The notes under the pieces: generated by a model | Database searches by the model: none | The model's input: only the letters and a program-made list of their open reading frames with translations | Told to the model about the DNA's origin: nothing | DNA from: Deltaproteobacteria bacterium | GTDB lineage: Bacteria > UBA10199 > SBBF01 | Assembly: GCA_016207765.1 (NCBI GenBank) | Contig: JACQOY010000237.1 | Span: 1-10,953, forward strand | Reading direction: 5' to 3' | Length of the DNA stretch: 10,953 nucleotides | In this document: positions 1-5,953 of the stretch, in pieces | Layout of the letters: every line of letters begins with the position of its first letter | How positions within the stretch are numbered: the first letter of the stretch is position 1 | Made by a program: the position numbers and the translations under genes

Positions 1-650
1 GCACCGTCCTGGTCCGAGGCAAGGGTGACCGGATCGCCGCCATCAATGGCCACCTTCATCACCGTGTCGCCGTCGAAGGTAACCCAATAAACACTTGTAC
101 CGTCGACCGCGATGCGATCGGGAAGGTTCTGGCTGGAGGCAAGAGTCACCGGAGTTCCGCCGTCAATGGCCACCTTCATCACCGTCCCTTCGCTATTTTT
201 GTTGGTCCAGTAAACGCTGGTGTCATCCACCGTAATGCCGTGGGGAGAACTCTGTCCCGAGGCAAGCTCAACCGGATCGCCGCCGTCGATTGACACCTTC
301 ATCACCGTGCCGCTACCGCTGTTTGTCCAGTAGACACTGGTTTCATCGACAGCGATTCCCCACGGAGTGCTTTGTCCCGAGGCAAGCTCAACCGGATCGC
401 CACCGTCGATGGCCACCTTCATCACCGTGCCGCCGCTGGAGTTTACCCAATAAACGCTGACATCATCAACGGCAACGCTGATAGGGACATTTTGTCCCGA
501 GGCAAGCTCAACCGGATCGCCGCCGTCGATGGCCACCTTCATCACCGTGCCGCCGCCGTAGGTTACCCAGTAAACGCTGGTATCGTCCACGGCGATGCCG
601 AAGGGAGAACTCTGGTCCGAGGCGAGCGTGACGGGAGTGCCTCCGCCGGT
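1..650 (-). repeat. Tandem coding repeats, period 120-123 bases
   Basis: The conserved block that reads gaggcaagctcaaccggatc on the plus strand, or a close variant, recurs at about 15, 135, 258, 378, 498 and 618. Spacing is 120 bases, except one of 123 that adds a codon. In the three central copies (about 251-313, 371-433, 491-553) roughly 60 bases are almost identical, while the other half of each unit has diverged. The conserved half encodes GTVMKVAIDGGDPVELASGQ. The repeats lie inside the propeller gene and are not a separate element. Confidence 0.9.
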
Positions 651-785
651 GTCCCCGCCATCGTCTTCGCCGTCATCCCCATCGTCGACCACCTCGTTCT
701 GGGCGGTGCTACAACGGATCATCAGGGTCATAAGGAAAAAAACCGCCGCCACGGACAAATAATTTTTCAACTTTCCTCTCTTCAT
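1..785 (-). CDS. Exported beta-propeller protein with 40-residue VYWTN-type repeats (partial, C-terminus off the left edge)
   Basis: The minus strand is open from ATG at 785-783 to the window edge (261 codons, no stop). Residues 1-24 are a basic start plus a hydrophobic stretch, then C25 in LMIRC. The Arg before Cys is atypical for a lipobox, so lipidation is uncertain although export is likely. An Asp/Gly-rich linker follows (VVDDGDDGEDDGGD). Then come five complete repeats and part of a sixth, each about 40 residues, with consensus PVELASGQ-x-P-x-GIAVDD-x-SVYW and GTVMKVAIDGGD. Such repeats form blades of NHL/YVTN-like propellers, common in secreted proteins of myxobacteria and relatives; function is usually unknown, probably binding. 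It is divergent from the redox operon. No good ribosome binding site is visible. The protein architecture is clear; the role is not. Confidence 0.85.
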   Translation of the reverse strand, partial: MKRGKLKNYLSVAAVFFLMTLMIRCSTAQNEVVDDGDDGEDDGGDTGGGTPVTLASDQSSPFGIAVDDTSVYWVTYGGGTVMKVAIDGGDPVELASGQNVPISVAVDDVSVYWVNSSGGTVMKVAIDGGDPVELASGQSTPWGIAVDETSVYWTNSGSGTVMKVSIDGGDPVELASGQSSPHGITVDDTSVYWTNKNSEGTVMKVAIDGGTPVTLASSQNLPDRIAVDGTSVYWVTFDGDTVMKVAIDGGDPVTLASDQDG

Positions 786-787
786 GT

Positions 788-817
788 TTGACAGGCATTG
801 TCCTTATCCTCTAGATT
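788..817 (+). promoter_or_regulatory. Candidate sigma-70 promoter of the DUF4266-DUF3570-apbE-ccdA-tlpA operon
   Basis: A perfect -35 TTGACA lies at 788-793, followed after 18 bases by TAGATT at 812-817 (4 of 6 matches to TATAAT). Transcription would start near 824, about 35 bases before the DUF4266 start codon. It is the only good candidate upstream of the operon in the 73-base divergent gap. It was identified by eye only. Confidence 0.45.
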
Positions 818-825
818 GGAGTCAA
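797..825 (-). promoter_or_regulatory. Candidate promoter of the beta-propeller gene, interleaved with the divergent promoter
   Basis: On the minus strand TTGACT (825-820) is followed after 17 bases by GACAAT (802-797), each close to sigma-70 consensus. The start would fall near 790, giving a 5' leader of only a few bases. That fits the lack of a ribosome binding site but also weakens the call. Confidence 0.3.
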
Positions 826-858
826 GACAAATTCTCCCGCTGCAAAAAAAGGCGTCCC

Positions 859-1086
859 ATGAACCGGCTCAAAAAAATCCCGCCTCTCATCTTTTTTTGC
901 CTCTTTTTTGCGCTGGCGGCCTGCGCGAATGTCCATCAAATCGATCGCGGACGCCTCTCAAGAAAAACCATGCAACTCGAACCGATGCCTCATCAGAAAA
1001 CTTTCATCGACGAAGCGCACTCCATCCGCGAAGGGGCCGCAGGCGGGGTGGACCAGAATGCCGGAGGTGGTTGTGGATGCAATTAA
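859..1086 (+). CDS. DUF4266 small lipoprotein with C-terminal GGGCGCN
   Basis: This is a 75-residue protein. Residues 1-21 are a lipoprotein signal (MNRLKKIPP, then a Phe/Leu-rich core) ending in a classical lipobox, LAAC, with C22 as the lipidated cysteine. The +2 residue is Ala, which favours outer-membrane sorting. The mature part is about 54 residues: an early DRG-R-L-xR segment, M-Q-L-E-P, a short helix-prone stretch, then a Gly-rich tail ending GGGCGCN. This length, layout and terminal motif are characteristic of the DUF4266 family, whose genes usually sit next to DUF3570, apbE and thioredoxin genes, as here. Its last 29 bases overlap the start of the DUF3570 gene in another frame. The role is unknown; the two tail cysteines could form a disulfide or bind metal. 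An earlier in-frame ATG at 784 is rejected because it would bury the signal peptide. Confidence 0.9.
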   Translation: MNRLKKIPPLIFFCLFFALAACANVHQIDRGRLSRKTMQLEPMPHQKTFIDEAHSIREGAAGGVDQNAGGGCGCN

Positions 1087-2209
1087 AAAGGGATGCCGGA
1101 TCCTCCTCCTGATCGTTTGTCTGGAACGATCGGCCGTCGCCCGGACGAAATTCGAACTGATCATGAGTTTCATGAATCAGAACGGACACGAGGGGAAACA
1201 GGTTTTCGACGGTTCGGGCGACGAAGAAACACAGGTTTATGAACCGATCCTTTTTCTGGAGAGTCAGATCACCCCCAACACCAAAATTTTCGGCAACTTT
1301 TTGGCGGACCTCTGGTCCTCCGCTTCCGAGGCGATTTTTGACACAAACACGGGGGCCTCCGGCCGCGCCGTGGCGGGGGGAACGCCCGAGACCACTTTGA
1401 AAAGGCGGATCGCCTTTGACTTTGGGGCATCCCAAAAAATCAGGACATGGACCCTGACCCCCCGCGTCGGATACGCTTATGAATTCGACTACCGCTCCAT
1501 CAACGGCGGCTTACGGATCGACAAAAGCTTTGCCAAAGACAATTTCATCCTCTCTTTGGACTACCGCGCCTATTTCGACAAGGCCCGTCCGCTCGATGCG
1601 GCGAGCGGCGAGTTTACCTCCTGGGAAGCCAAAACGGTTCACACGGTCAACATAAGCGCCTCCCAGATTTTGACCCCTTCCGATCTGATTCTTGCCGGCT
1701 ACAGCTTTACCCATCAATCCGGGTTTCTTGCGGGAACCGGAAATTCCGTTGACTTAAACGGGGCCCGCGTTAATGAGGTTCTGCCCGATCGGCGCCTTCG
1801 AAACGCCGTCACCCTCCGTTACGTCCACGGCTTCACCGATTCCCTGGCGGCCCATCTCGATTACCGCCTCTACTTCGATAACTGGGGATTTCTGGCCCAT
1901 ACCGCCGAACCTTCCCTTTATCTGGGATTCAACGATGACGCGGGCCTGATCAGGTTTTTCTACCGATTTTATCTTCAGAACGCCTCGACTTATTACCAGG
2001 ATTCTTTCCCGGTTCAGAAAAGATTCATGACAAGCGATTCGGATCTGGCCTCTTTTCAGGCCCATGAAGGGGGAACGATGATCGGTTACGAATGGGATAG
2101 GCGCGGCTGGCTCAAGGCGATCACGGTAAGCGGCACCGGCCTTTATTACCGCCGCACCAACGGTCTGAGCGCCGGAATTTATCAGGTGGGTTTTGGAGGG
2201 GCCTTCTGA
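1058..2209 (+). CDS. DUF3570 outer-membrane beta-barrel protein with candidate FMN-attachment motif
   Basis: From ATG 1058 the product is 383 residues. The N-terminus (basic, then ILLLIVCL, then SAVA before Arg) is a plausible but short Sec signal. The rest alternates polar and aromatic residues and is rich in Tyr/Phe strands. It closes with YRRTNGLSAGIYQVGFGGAF, ending in Phe as outer-membrane barrels do. The DYRLYFDNWGFLAHTAEP and FYRFYLQNASTYY stretches match the DUF3570 family. At residues 95-101 lies D-T-N-T-G-A-S, which fits the Dxx[S/T]GA[T/S] motif modified by ApbE, whose gene is next. The open frame extends back to 908, but an upstream start would run through the DUF4266 gene. The start overlaps DUF4266 by 29 bases and the stop overlaps the apbE start, implying coupled translation. 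The exact start is the weakest part of the call. Confidence 0.85.
   Translation: MPEVVVDAIKKGCRILLLIVCLERSAVARTKFELIMSFMNQNGHEGKQVFDGSGDEETQVYEPILFLESQITPNTKIFGNFLADLWSSASEAIFDTNTGASGRAVAGGTPETTLKRRIAFDFGASQKIRTWTLTPRVGYAYEFDYRSINGGLRIDKSFAKDNFILSLDYRAYFDKARPLDAASGEFTSWEAKTVHTVNISASQILTPSDLILAGYSFTHQSGFLAGTGNSVDLNGARVNEVLPDRRLRNAVTLRYVHGFTDSLAAHLDYRLYFDNWGFLAHTAEPSLYLGFNDDAGLIRFFYRFYLQNASTYYQDSFPVQKRFMTSDSDLASFQAHEGGTMIGYEWDRRGWLKAITVSGTGLYYRRTNGLSAGIYQVGFGGAF
1340..1360 (+). other. Candidate flavinylation motif D-T-N-T-G-A-S in the DUF3570 barrel
   Basis: Codons GAC ACA AAC ACG GGG GCC TCC encode residues 95-101. ApbE transferases attach FMN through a phosphoester to the Ser/Thr preceding Gly-Ala in motifs such as those of NqrC and RnfG. 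Here Thr98 would be the acceptor. The match is by eye and modification is inferred. Confidence 0.5.
2195..2200 (+). promoter_or_regulatory. Strong ribosome binding site of apbE
   Basis: GGAGGG lies 8 bases before ATG 2209, inside the last codons of the DUF3570 gene. It supports ATG 2209 as the apbE start and hence a protein without an N-terminal signal peptide. Confidence 0.75.
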
Positions 2210-3162
2210 TGGAGTCGGCGGAACTGATCCGGCAACAACGCATCCTGATGGGCTCGCCTTTCACCATCCAGGCCTACGCGTCCCATCACGCCCCTTTAGA
2301 ATTCATCCACCGGTCGATCCGGCTCGCCTTCGGCGAAATTGCGCGCATCGAAGACCTCCTTACCGATTTCCGTCCGAGCCCTTTAAACGAAATCAACGCC
2401 ATGGCAGGCATCCGACCGGTTCAAGTGTCCCGCGAAATTTTTGATCTCCTTGAATTGTGCCTGCAGATATCAAGAGATTCCGAGGGGGCTTTTGACATCA
2501 CTTACGCCTCAGTCGGTCTCTTGTGGCGGGATGCGATGAAAACAGGCATTCCCCCAAACCTTAAAGATCTCGACCGGGCGAAACGGTTTGTCGATTTTCG
2601 GAAAATCGGGATGGATCCCTCGATTCGGGAAGTTTTTCTTCCGCATAAAGAAATAAAAATAGGCTTGGGCGGCATCGGCAAGGGTTATGCCGTCGACCAG
2701 GCCTTTCATTTGCTCAAAAATCTGGGAGTTGAAAATTTCGCCGTCAACGGCGCCGGCGACATTCGTGTTCATTCCTCCCCGTCTGCGCCGCGCCCTTGGC
2801 GAATCGGCATTCGCAATCCTTTTACCGAAAGGGATGTCGCCATGGGGTCGCTTCAGGTCCGAAACGGCGCCATTGCCACTTCCGGAGATTACGAACGCTT
2901 TTTTCGCCATCGCGGGATCAAATATCATCATGTGCTCGACGGCCGCACGGGTGAAATCACGGAAGGGATCTCCAGCGTCACCATTATGGCGGCCAGCACG
3001 GTGACGGCGGATATCTGCGCCACAACCGCCATGGCACTTGGCTCTGGGGAAGGGCTTAAGTTTCTGGAACGGAAGAGAGGCGTATCCGGATTTCTGGTGA
3101 CAGCCGGCGGATCCGTTCTCAAAACGGAAAATTTGAAAACGTCCGAAGCCGTGTACTCTTGA
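2209..3162 (+). CDS. apbE: ApbE-family FAD:protein FMN transferase
   Basis: This 317-residue protein transfers FMN from FAD to a Ser/Thr of a target protein in a Mg-dependent reaction. Visible family motifs are MGSPF (14-18), AFDIT (94-98), GLGGIGKGYAVD (152-163), NGAGDI (180-185, usually NxGGD), ATSGDYERFF (223-232), YHHVLDGRTG (239-248) and ADICATTAMALG (267-278). D268 and T272 are at the expected metal-binding positions. Length is normal for the core domain. There is no signal peptide or lipobox, unlike many periplasmic ApbE proteins, so it may act in the cytoplasm before its substrate is exported. It overlaps the upstream DUF3570 stop by one base (TGATG). The likely substrate is that barrel, which carries a matching motif. 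The family call is firm; the substrate is inferred. Confidence 0.95.
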   Translation: MESAELIRQQRILMGSPFTIQAYASHHAPLEFIHRSIRLAFGEIARIEDLLTDFRPSPLNEINAMAGIRPVQVSREIFDLLELCLQISRDSEGAFDITYASVGLLWRDAMKTGIPPNLKDLDRAKRFVDFRKIGMDPSIREVFLPHKEIKIGLGGIGKGYAVDQAFHLLKNLGVENFAVNGAGDIRVHSSPSAPRPWRIGIRNPFTERDVAMGSLQVRNGAIATSGDYERFFRHRGIKYHHVLDGRTGEITEGISSVTIMAASTVTADICATTAMALGSGEGLKFLERKRGVSGFLVTAGGSVLKTENLKTSEAVYS

Positions 3163-3175
3163 AGGGTGCTTATCC

Positions 3176-3871
3176 ATGATAGATCAGATTGATTTCACGC
3201 ATTTTTCCCTTTTCACCCTGATTGCCATTTACGCCTCCGGTTTTCTGGTCTCCCTGACCCCCTGCATCTATCCCATGATCCCGATCGTCATCGGATATTT
3301 GGGAAATCAGACGGGCGGCCGCAGGCGTCGTCTTTTGGCGGCGCTCTCCTTCGTTTTGGGACTTTCGTTGGTCTATACCGCGATGGGTCTTGCGGCGGCC
3401 CTCACGGGAAAAATGTTCGGGGAAGTGACAATGAATATTTATGTCTATGTCGGTTTTGGGATATTTCTTCTTTTTCTGGGGGGTTCCATGATGGATTGGT
3501 ATTCCATTCCCCTTCCGCGGTTTCTGCAAGCCGGCGGAGACAAGGCGGAAGGAGCGGTCTCCCTTAAAACCTCCTTTTTGGTGGGGGCCTCATCGGGCCT
3601 GGTGGCTTCTCCCTGTAGCGCCCCGGTGGTCGTAAGCCTGCTTTTTTATATCGCCACCCAGAAACAGTTTTTTCGCGGCGCAGTGATGATGCTGGTTTTT
3701 TCTCTGGGAATGAATACACTTCTTCTGATTCTGGGGATTTCCGCCGGTTTTGTCCGCACCTTGCCGCACCCCGGAATCTGGATGGTCGCCGTCAAAAAAC
3801 TGATGGCTTTTCTTATCTTGGGAAGCGGCCTTTATTTCATTTTCCGGGCGGGTCAATTGTTCCAAACTTGA
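3176..3871 (+). CDS. CcdA/DsbD-type transmembrane thiol-disulfide electron transporter
   Basis: This is a 231-residue membrane protein with about six hydrophobic segments: roughly 10-40, 53-78, 87-106, 134-160, 166-193 and 205-226. C30 in SLTPCIYPM and C147 in VASPCSAPVV are the paired cysteines that in CcdA/DsbD take electrons from cytoplasmic thioredoxin and pass them across the inner membrane. No periplasmic alpha or gamma domain of full-length DsbD is fused. The TlpA-like thioredoxin encoded next is the natural acceptor. Start ATG 3176 has GAAGGG at 3161-3166, 9 bases upstream. The gene lies 13 bases after the apbE stop, in the same operon. It could take part in cytochrome c maturation, but no haem or cytochrome genes are nearby; here it more likely supplies reductant to the operon's envelope proteins. 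Confidence 0.92.
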   Translation: MIDQIDFTHFSLFTLIAIYASGFLVSLTPCIYPMIPIVIGYLGNQTGGRRRRLLAALSFVLGLSLVYTAMGLAAALTGKMFGEVTMNIYVYVGFGIFLLFLGGSMMDWYSIPLPRFLQAGGDKAEGAVSLKTSFLVGASSGLVASPCSAPVVVSLLFYIATQKQFFRGAVMMLVFSLGMNTLLLILGISAGFVRTLPHPGIWMVAVKKLMAFLILGSGLYFIFRAGQLFQT

Positions 3872-3881
3872 ATGCAGGCCC

Positions 3882-3906
3882 GCCGCAATCTTAAGCCCCT
3901 TGCGGC
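3882..3906 (+). other. Hairpin between the ccdA-like and tlpA-like genes
   Basis: GCCGCAA (3882-3888) and TTGCGGC (3900-3906) form a perfect 7-bp stem with an 11-base loop. No run of T follows, so it is not a typical intrinsic terminator. It may mark mRNA processing or tune relative expression. The thioredoxin Shine-Dalgarno (AAAGGG, 3917-3922) lies just downstream. Confidence 0.4.
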
Positions 3907-3927
3907 CGAGTTCTTCAAAGGGATGTC

Positions 3928-4413
3928 ATGAAACGTTTCATTCTTGCAGGGTCTTTGTTTTTTTGCATTCTTGCCGTGGGCGGCGCCGGAACGGCGGAAG
4001 AGGAGATACCCGGTGATTTTACCCTGGCCTCCCTCGACGGCAAAACCGTTTCCCTGCACGACTATCTGCATCAAAAAATCATTGTCATCAATTTCTGGGC
4101 CGCCTGGTGCGACGCCTGCGAAGAAGAAATGCCCCTCCTTCTCAATCTCAAAAACAAATATGCCTCCCGGAAAAATGTCGTTTTTCTCGGAATCAATGCG
4201 GGTGATTCGGAGAGAAGCGCCCAAAAATTTGTCGAGAAGACGGGCTATTCCTACGAAATTCTCCTCGACCACAACAAAAGCGTCGCGCGTAAATTCAGGG
4301 TTCTGGGAATTCCCCAAACTCTGGTGATTTCGAGGGAGGGAAAAATCGTCTACCGACAGGGACGCCCGCCGGAAGACCTCCGGATTGCCGAAGGCGCCGA
4401 ATCGGCGCGATAG
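3928..4413 (+). CDS. TlpA/ResA-like periplasmic thioredoxin, CDAC active site
   Basis: This is a 161-residue protein. Residues 1 to about 22 are a Sec signal (MKRF, hydrophobic core, VGGAGTA). The thioredoxin fold follows: FTLASLDGKTVSLHDY typical of the AhpC-TSA/Redoxin N-terminus, then NFWAAW-CDAC with the redox cysteines at 61 and 64, and GIPQT with the cis-proline at 129. It probably acts as a periplasmic thiol reductant recharged by the neighbouring CcdA-like protein. Candidate clients are the cysteines of the DUF4266 lipoprotein or other envelope partners. The C-terminus (RPPEDLRIAEGAESAR) is short for TlpA proteins, which normally finish with a helix. This end overlaps a convergent gene by 64 bases. 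It is the last gene of the operon. Confidence 0.92.
   Translation: MKRFILAGSLFFCILAVGGAGTAEEEIPGDFTLASLDGKTVSLHDYLHQKIIVINFWAAWCDACEEEMPLLLNLKNKYASRKNVVFLGINAGDSERSAQKFVEKTGYSYEILLDHNKSVARKFRVLGIPQTLVISREGKIVYRQGRPPEDLRIAEGAESAR
4350..4413. other. Tail-to-tail overlap of the thioredoxin gene (+) and the acidic lipoprotein gene (-)
   Basis: The two coding regions share 64 bases and no terminator separates them. Both products have odd C-terminal tails here: Arg/Ser/Gly-rich SAPSAIRRSSGGRPCR on the minus strand and a short RPPEDLRIAEGAESAR on the plus strand. Confidence 0.8.
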
Positions 4414-5714
4414 AAAACCGTAAAGCTGTCATAATGCACCGTTACGGTGCTGATCACAGTCACTCCGTCTTCCCCATGAGCGGAATATTCATCCTGACCC
4501 GCCCGTCCGAAGAGGCCGTATCCATCCCCCTGCGCCTCAAAGGGACCCGGAAAACCGTTAGCCGTTTTGACAATGGTTGCCCCGTCAAAAACAAGCTCGC
4601 CAATCAATGCCTCTTTGCCCAAACGAGGGGAATGATCCCCCCAAAAGAAAAACCGGACCCACCCGTCGCCCCGCCTAAAGGCAATACCCGGCACATCCAT
4701 AATGACTTCCTCATCAATCACCGGATGGCCCGACTCGTCGGTCACCTCAAACCATTCGCCGTTTTCATACGGCTCCTCTTCAACCCCGACAAAAACAAGC
4801 GGCTCCAAGTCACCTCCGTTCCAGTTGGCAAACTTGATAAAATTGAACTTGGCCATTACCGGTTCGACGCACGATTCCTCATCCTCTTCCCCTTCTTCTT
4901 CCTCTTCTTGTGATTCGTCGGCATCGTCTTCTCCCGAATTCTCTTCTTCTTCTTCTTCAGCCTCATCGTCATCATAACAGGCGCCAACCGTATCGCCATG
5001 TTTCAGATGCGCCACGTAAGTAACCGAGTGGAGATCCACGCAAATCGTTTCCGCGTTTTCCGGATTGCCGGGCGGGCGATGACAGATGGAGACTTTGCGA
5101 CCGTCGTCGCAGAAGGAAGCATCTGCCCCATCGTTGCTGTCCGCCTCATCCGCATCATCCATCCCGGCAGAGGGCTGTTCATCCGCATCGTCGCAAAGTC
5201 CGATACCGTCACCATCGCTATCAATGGGACAAAGCACCCCCTCCTCATCGTTGCAAAGGGCCTGAGAGCCGACACGTGAAATCCTTCCCAAATCGAGCGG
5301 CAGGGGGTCGGGCATGACCGGCAGAAATGACGAGGCGGTCCGGTTAAAGGTTATGGTGGCGATAAATTCCCCGCCGTGCAGAAAACTGATGATATAGGAA
5401 ATACCGACCTTTACCGTGAGGGAAAAAGAACAGTCTGTATTGAAAGTCCCTGTATAAGAACGCCCCTCTTCATCCATGGCAAGGACCTGATCAACCTCAC
5501 AGCCTTCTTCAATCGATTTTTTGGCGCTTTTCGACAAAGACGACACCGTGGAGCCATCAGTGAAACTTCCGGTAATCGACCGAAGATCGGAAGAAGCCTC
5601 AGCCCCTGCTTCCCCCTCATCTCCATCCCCTTCCGTCATTGGGGCAACACCGCAGTGGAGACACAAGGCCAGACAGGCGACAAGAACCAAAGGGATTTTG
5701 TTAAAATGTATCAT
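4350..5714 (-). CDS. Acidic predicted lipoprotein with DxDxDG calcium-type motif and a CHxPPGNP domain
   Basis: Starting at ATG 5714 the product is 454 residues. Residues 1-20 are a signal (MIHFNKIPLVLVACLALCLH) ending at C21 before Gly. His at -1 is an unusual lipobox residue, so lipidation is probable rather than certain. A mixed domain (about 40-150) is followed by DSDGDGIGLCDDAD (165-178), resembling a thrombospondin-3/calcium-binding loop. Next comes a small Cys domain: ICHRPPGNP (210-218), TICVDLHS, HLKHGD (236-241) and C246. Residues 247-283 are almost all Glu/Asp, and about 287-437 is an unrecognised beta-rich domain. The CHxPPGNP...HLxHGDxxGxC pattern recurs in secreted bacterial proteins of unknown function. 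The frame is open upstream to 5948; starts at 5747 or 5948 are less likely because they would put residues before the signal. The last 21 codons lie antisense to the thioredoxin gene. Confidence 0.75.
   Translation of the reverse strand: MIHFNKIPLVLVACLALCLHCGVAPMTEGDGDEGEAGAEASSDLRSITGSFTDGSTVSSLSKSAKKSIEEGCEVDQVLAMDEEGRSYTGTFNTDCSFSLTVKVGISYIISFLHGGEFIATITFNRTASSFLPVMPDPLPLDLGRISRVGSQALCNDEEGVLCPIDSDGDGIGLCDDADEQPSAGMDDADEADSNDGADASFCDDGRKVSICHRPPGNPENAETICVDLHSVTYVAHLKHGDTVGACYDDDEAEEEEEENSGEDDADESQEEEEEGEEDEESCVEPVMAKFNFIKFANWNGGDLEPLVFVGVEEEPYENGEWFEVTDESGHPVIDEEVIMDVPGIAFRRGDGWVRFFFWGDHSPRLGKEALIGELVFDGATIVKTANGFPGPFEAQGDGYGLFGRAGQDEYSAHGEDGVTVISTVTVHYDSFTVFYRADSAPSAIRRSSGGRPCR
4860..4975. 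repeat. Low-complexity TTC/TCC tract encoding a poly-Glu/Asp region
   Basis: On the plus strand this is a run of imperfect ttc/tcc/tcg triplets, including cttcttcttcttc near 4944-4957. On the minus strand it encodes the Glu/Asp-rich linker of the lipoprotein. The unit is three bases, so slippage would change length without shifting frame. Confidence 0.75.
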
Positions 5715-5953
5715 GGTGAGAAACTTGATAAGCAAAAAACTTGCCATTTTAGGGATAAAGTAAATCTGCCGTATTTCCGGAAGGTTGGGTGGGTGAAAAA
5801 AAGAGGAAAAACCGTTTAAGGGCGAAGATTTACCCTCCCTCGTCGGGAAACCGGTAACAAATTGTTCTTTTGCAAAAAAACCTCGACTTTTGCCCCTGAA
5901 ATAAGCTAAAAGGCTCCCTCCCAAAAATGATATAAGAAAAAGGCCCATAAATA
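5715..5953. other. Divergent intergenic region between the acidic lipoprotein (-) and EF-G (+)
   Basis: This 239-base gap is AT-rich and holds no RNA gene or convincing small gene. The minus frame stays open through it, but the translation looks non-coding. It must contain promoters for both flanking genes. The best plus-strand candidate is listed separately; none was convincing for the minus gene. Confidence 0.6.
5883..5912 (+). promoter_or_regulatory. Candidate promoter of the EF-G gene
   Basis: TCGACT (5883-5888) and TAAAAG (5907-5912) are 18 bases apart, each matching sigma-70 consensus at 4 of 6 positions. The implied start near 5919 gives a leader of about 35 bases before ATG 5954. AAAAAGG (5937-5943) is the likely weak ribosome binding site. 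This is a visual match only. Confidence 0.3.

Noticed and set aside
1..650. Regular 120-base repeats with conserved and variable halves, superficially like a CRISPR-type array
   Set aside because: The period, the single codon-sized indel and the continuous minus-strand reading frame show they are coding repeats of a beta-propeller.
372..791. Plus-strand open frame rich in His/Arg with repeated RGKLNRIA
   Set aside because: It is the reverse shadow of the propeller repeats; the minus frame has a signal peptide and a recognisable repeat family.
908..1057. Upstream extension of the DUF3570 frame
   Set aside because: It lies wholly inside the DUF4266 gene and the resulting residues look non-coding; a signal-like segment begins only after 1058.
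2509..3177. Minus-strand open frame antisense to apbE
   Set aside because: Composition is His/Arg/Gly-rich with no family motif; apbE on the plus strand has every family motif intact.
4939..4958. TTC microsatellite as a phase-variation switch
   Set aside because: The unit is three bases and imperfect, so slippage would only change the length of a Glu run, not switch the gene off.
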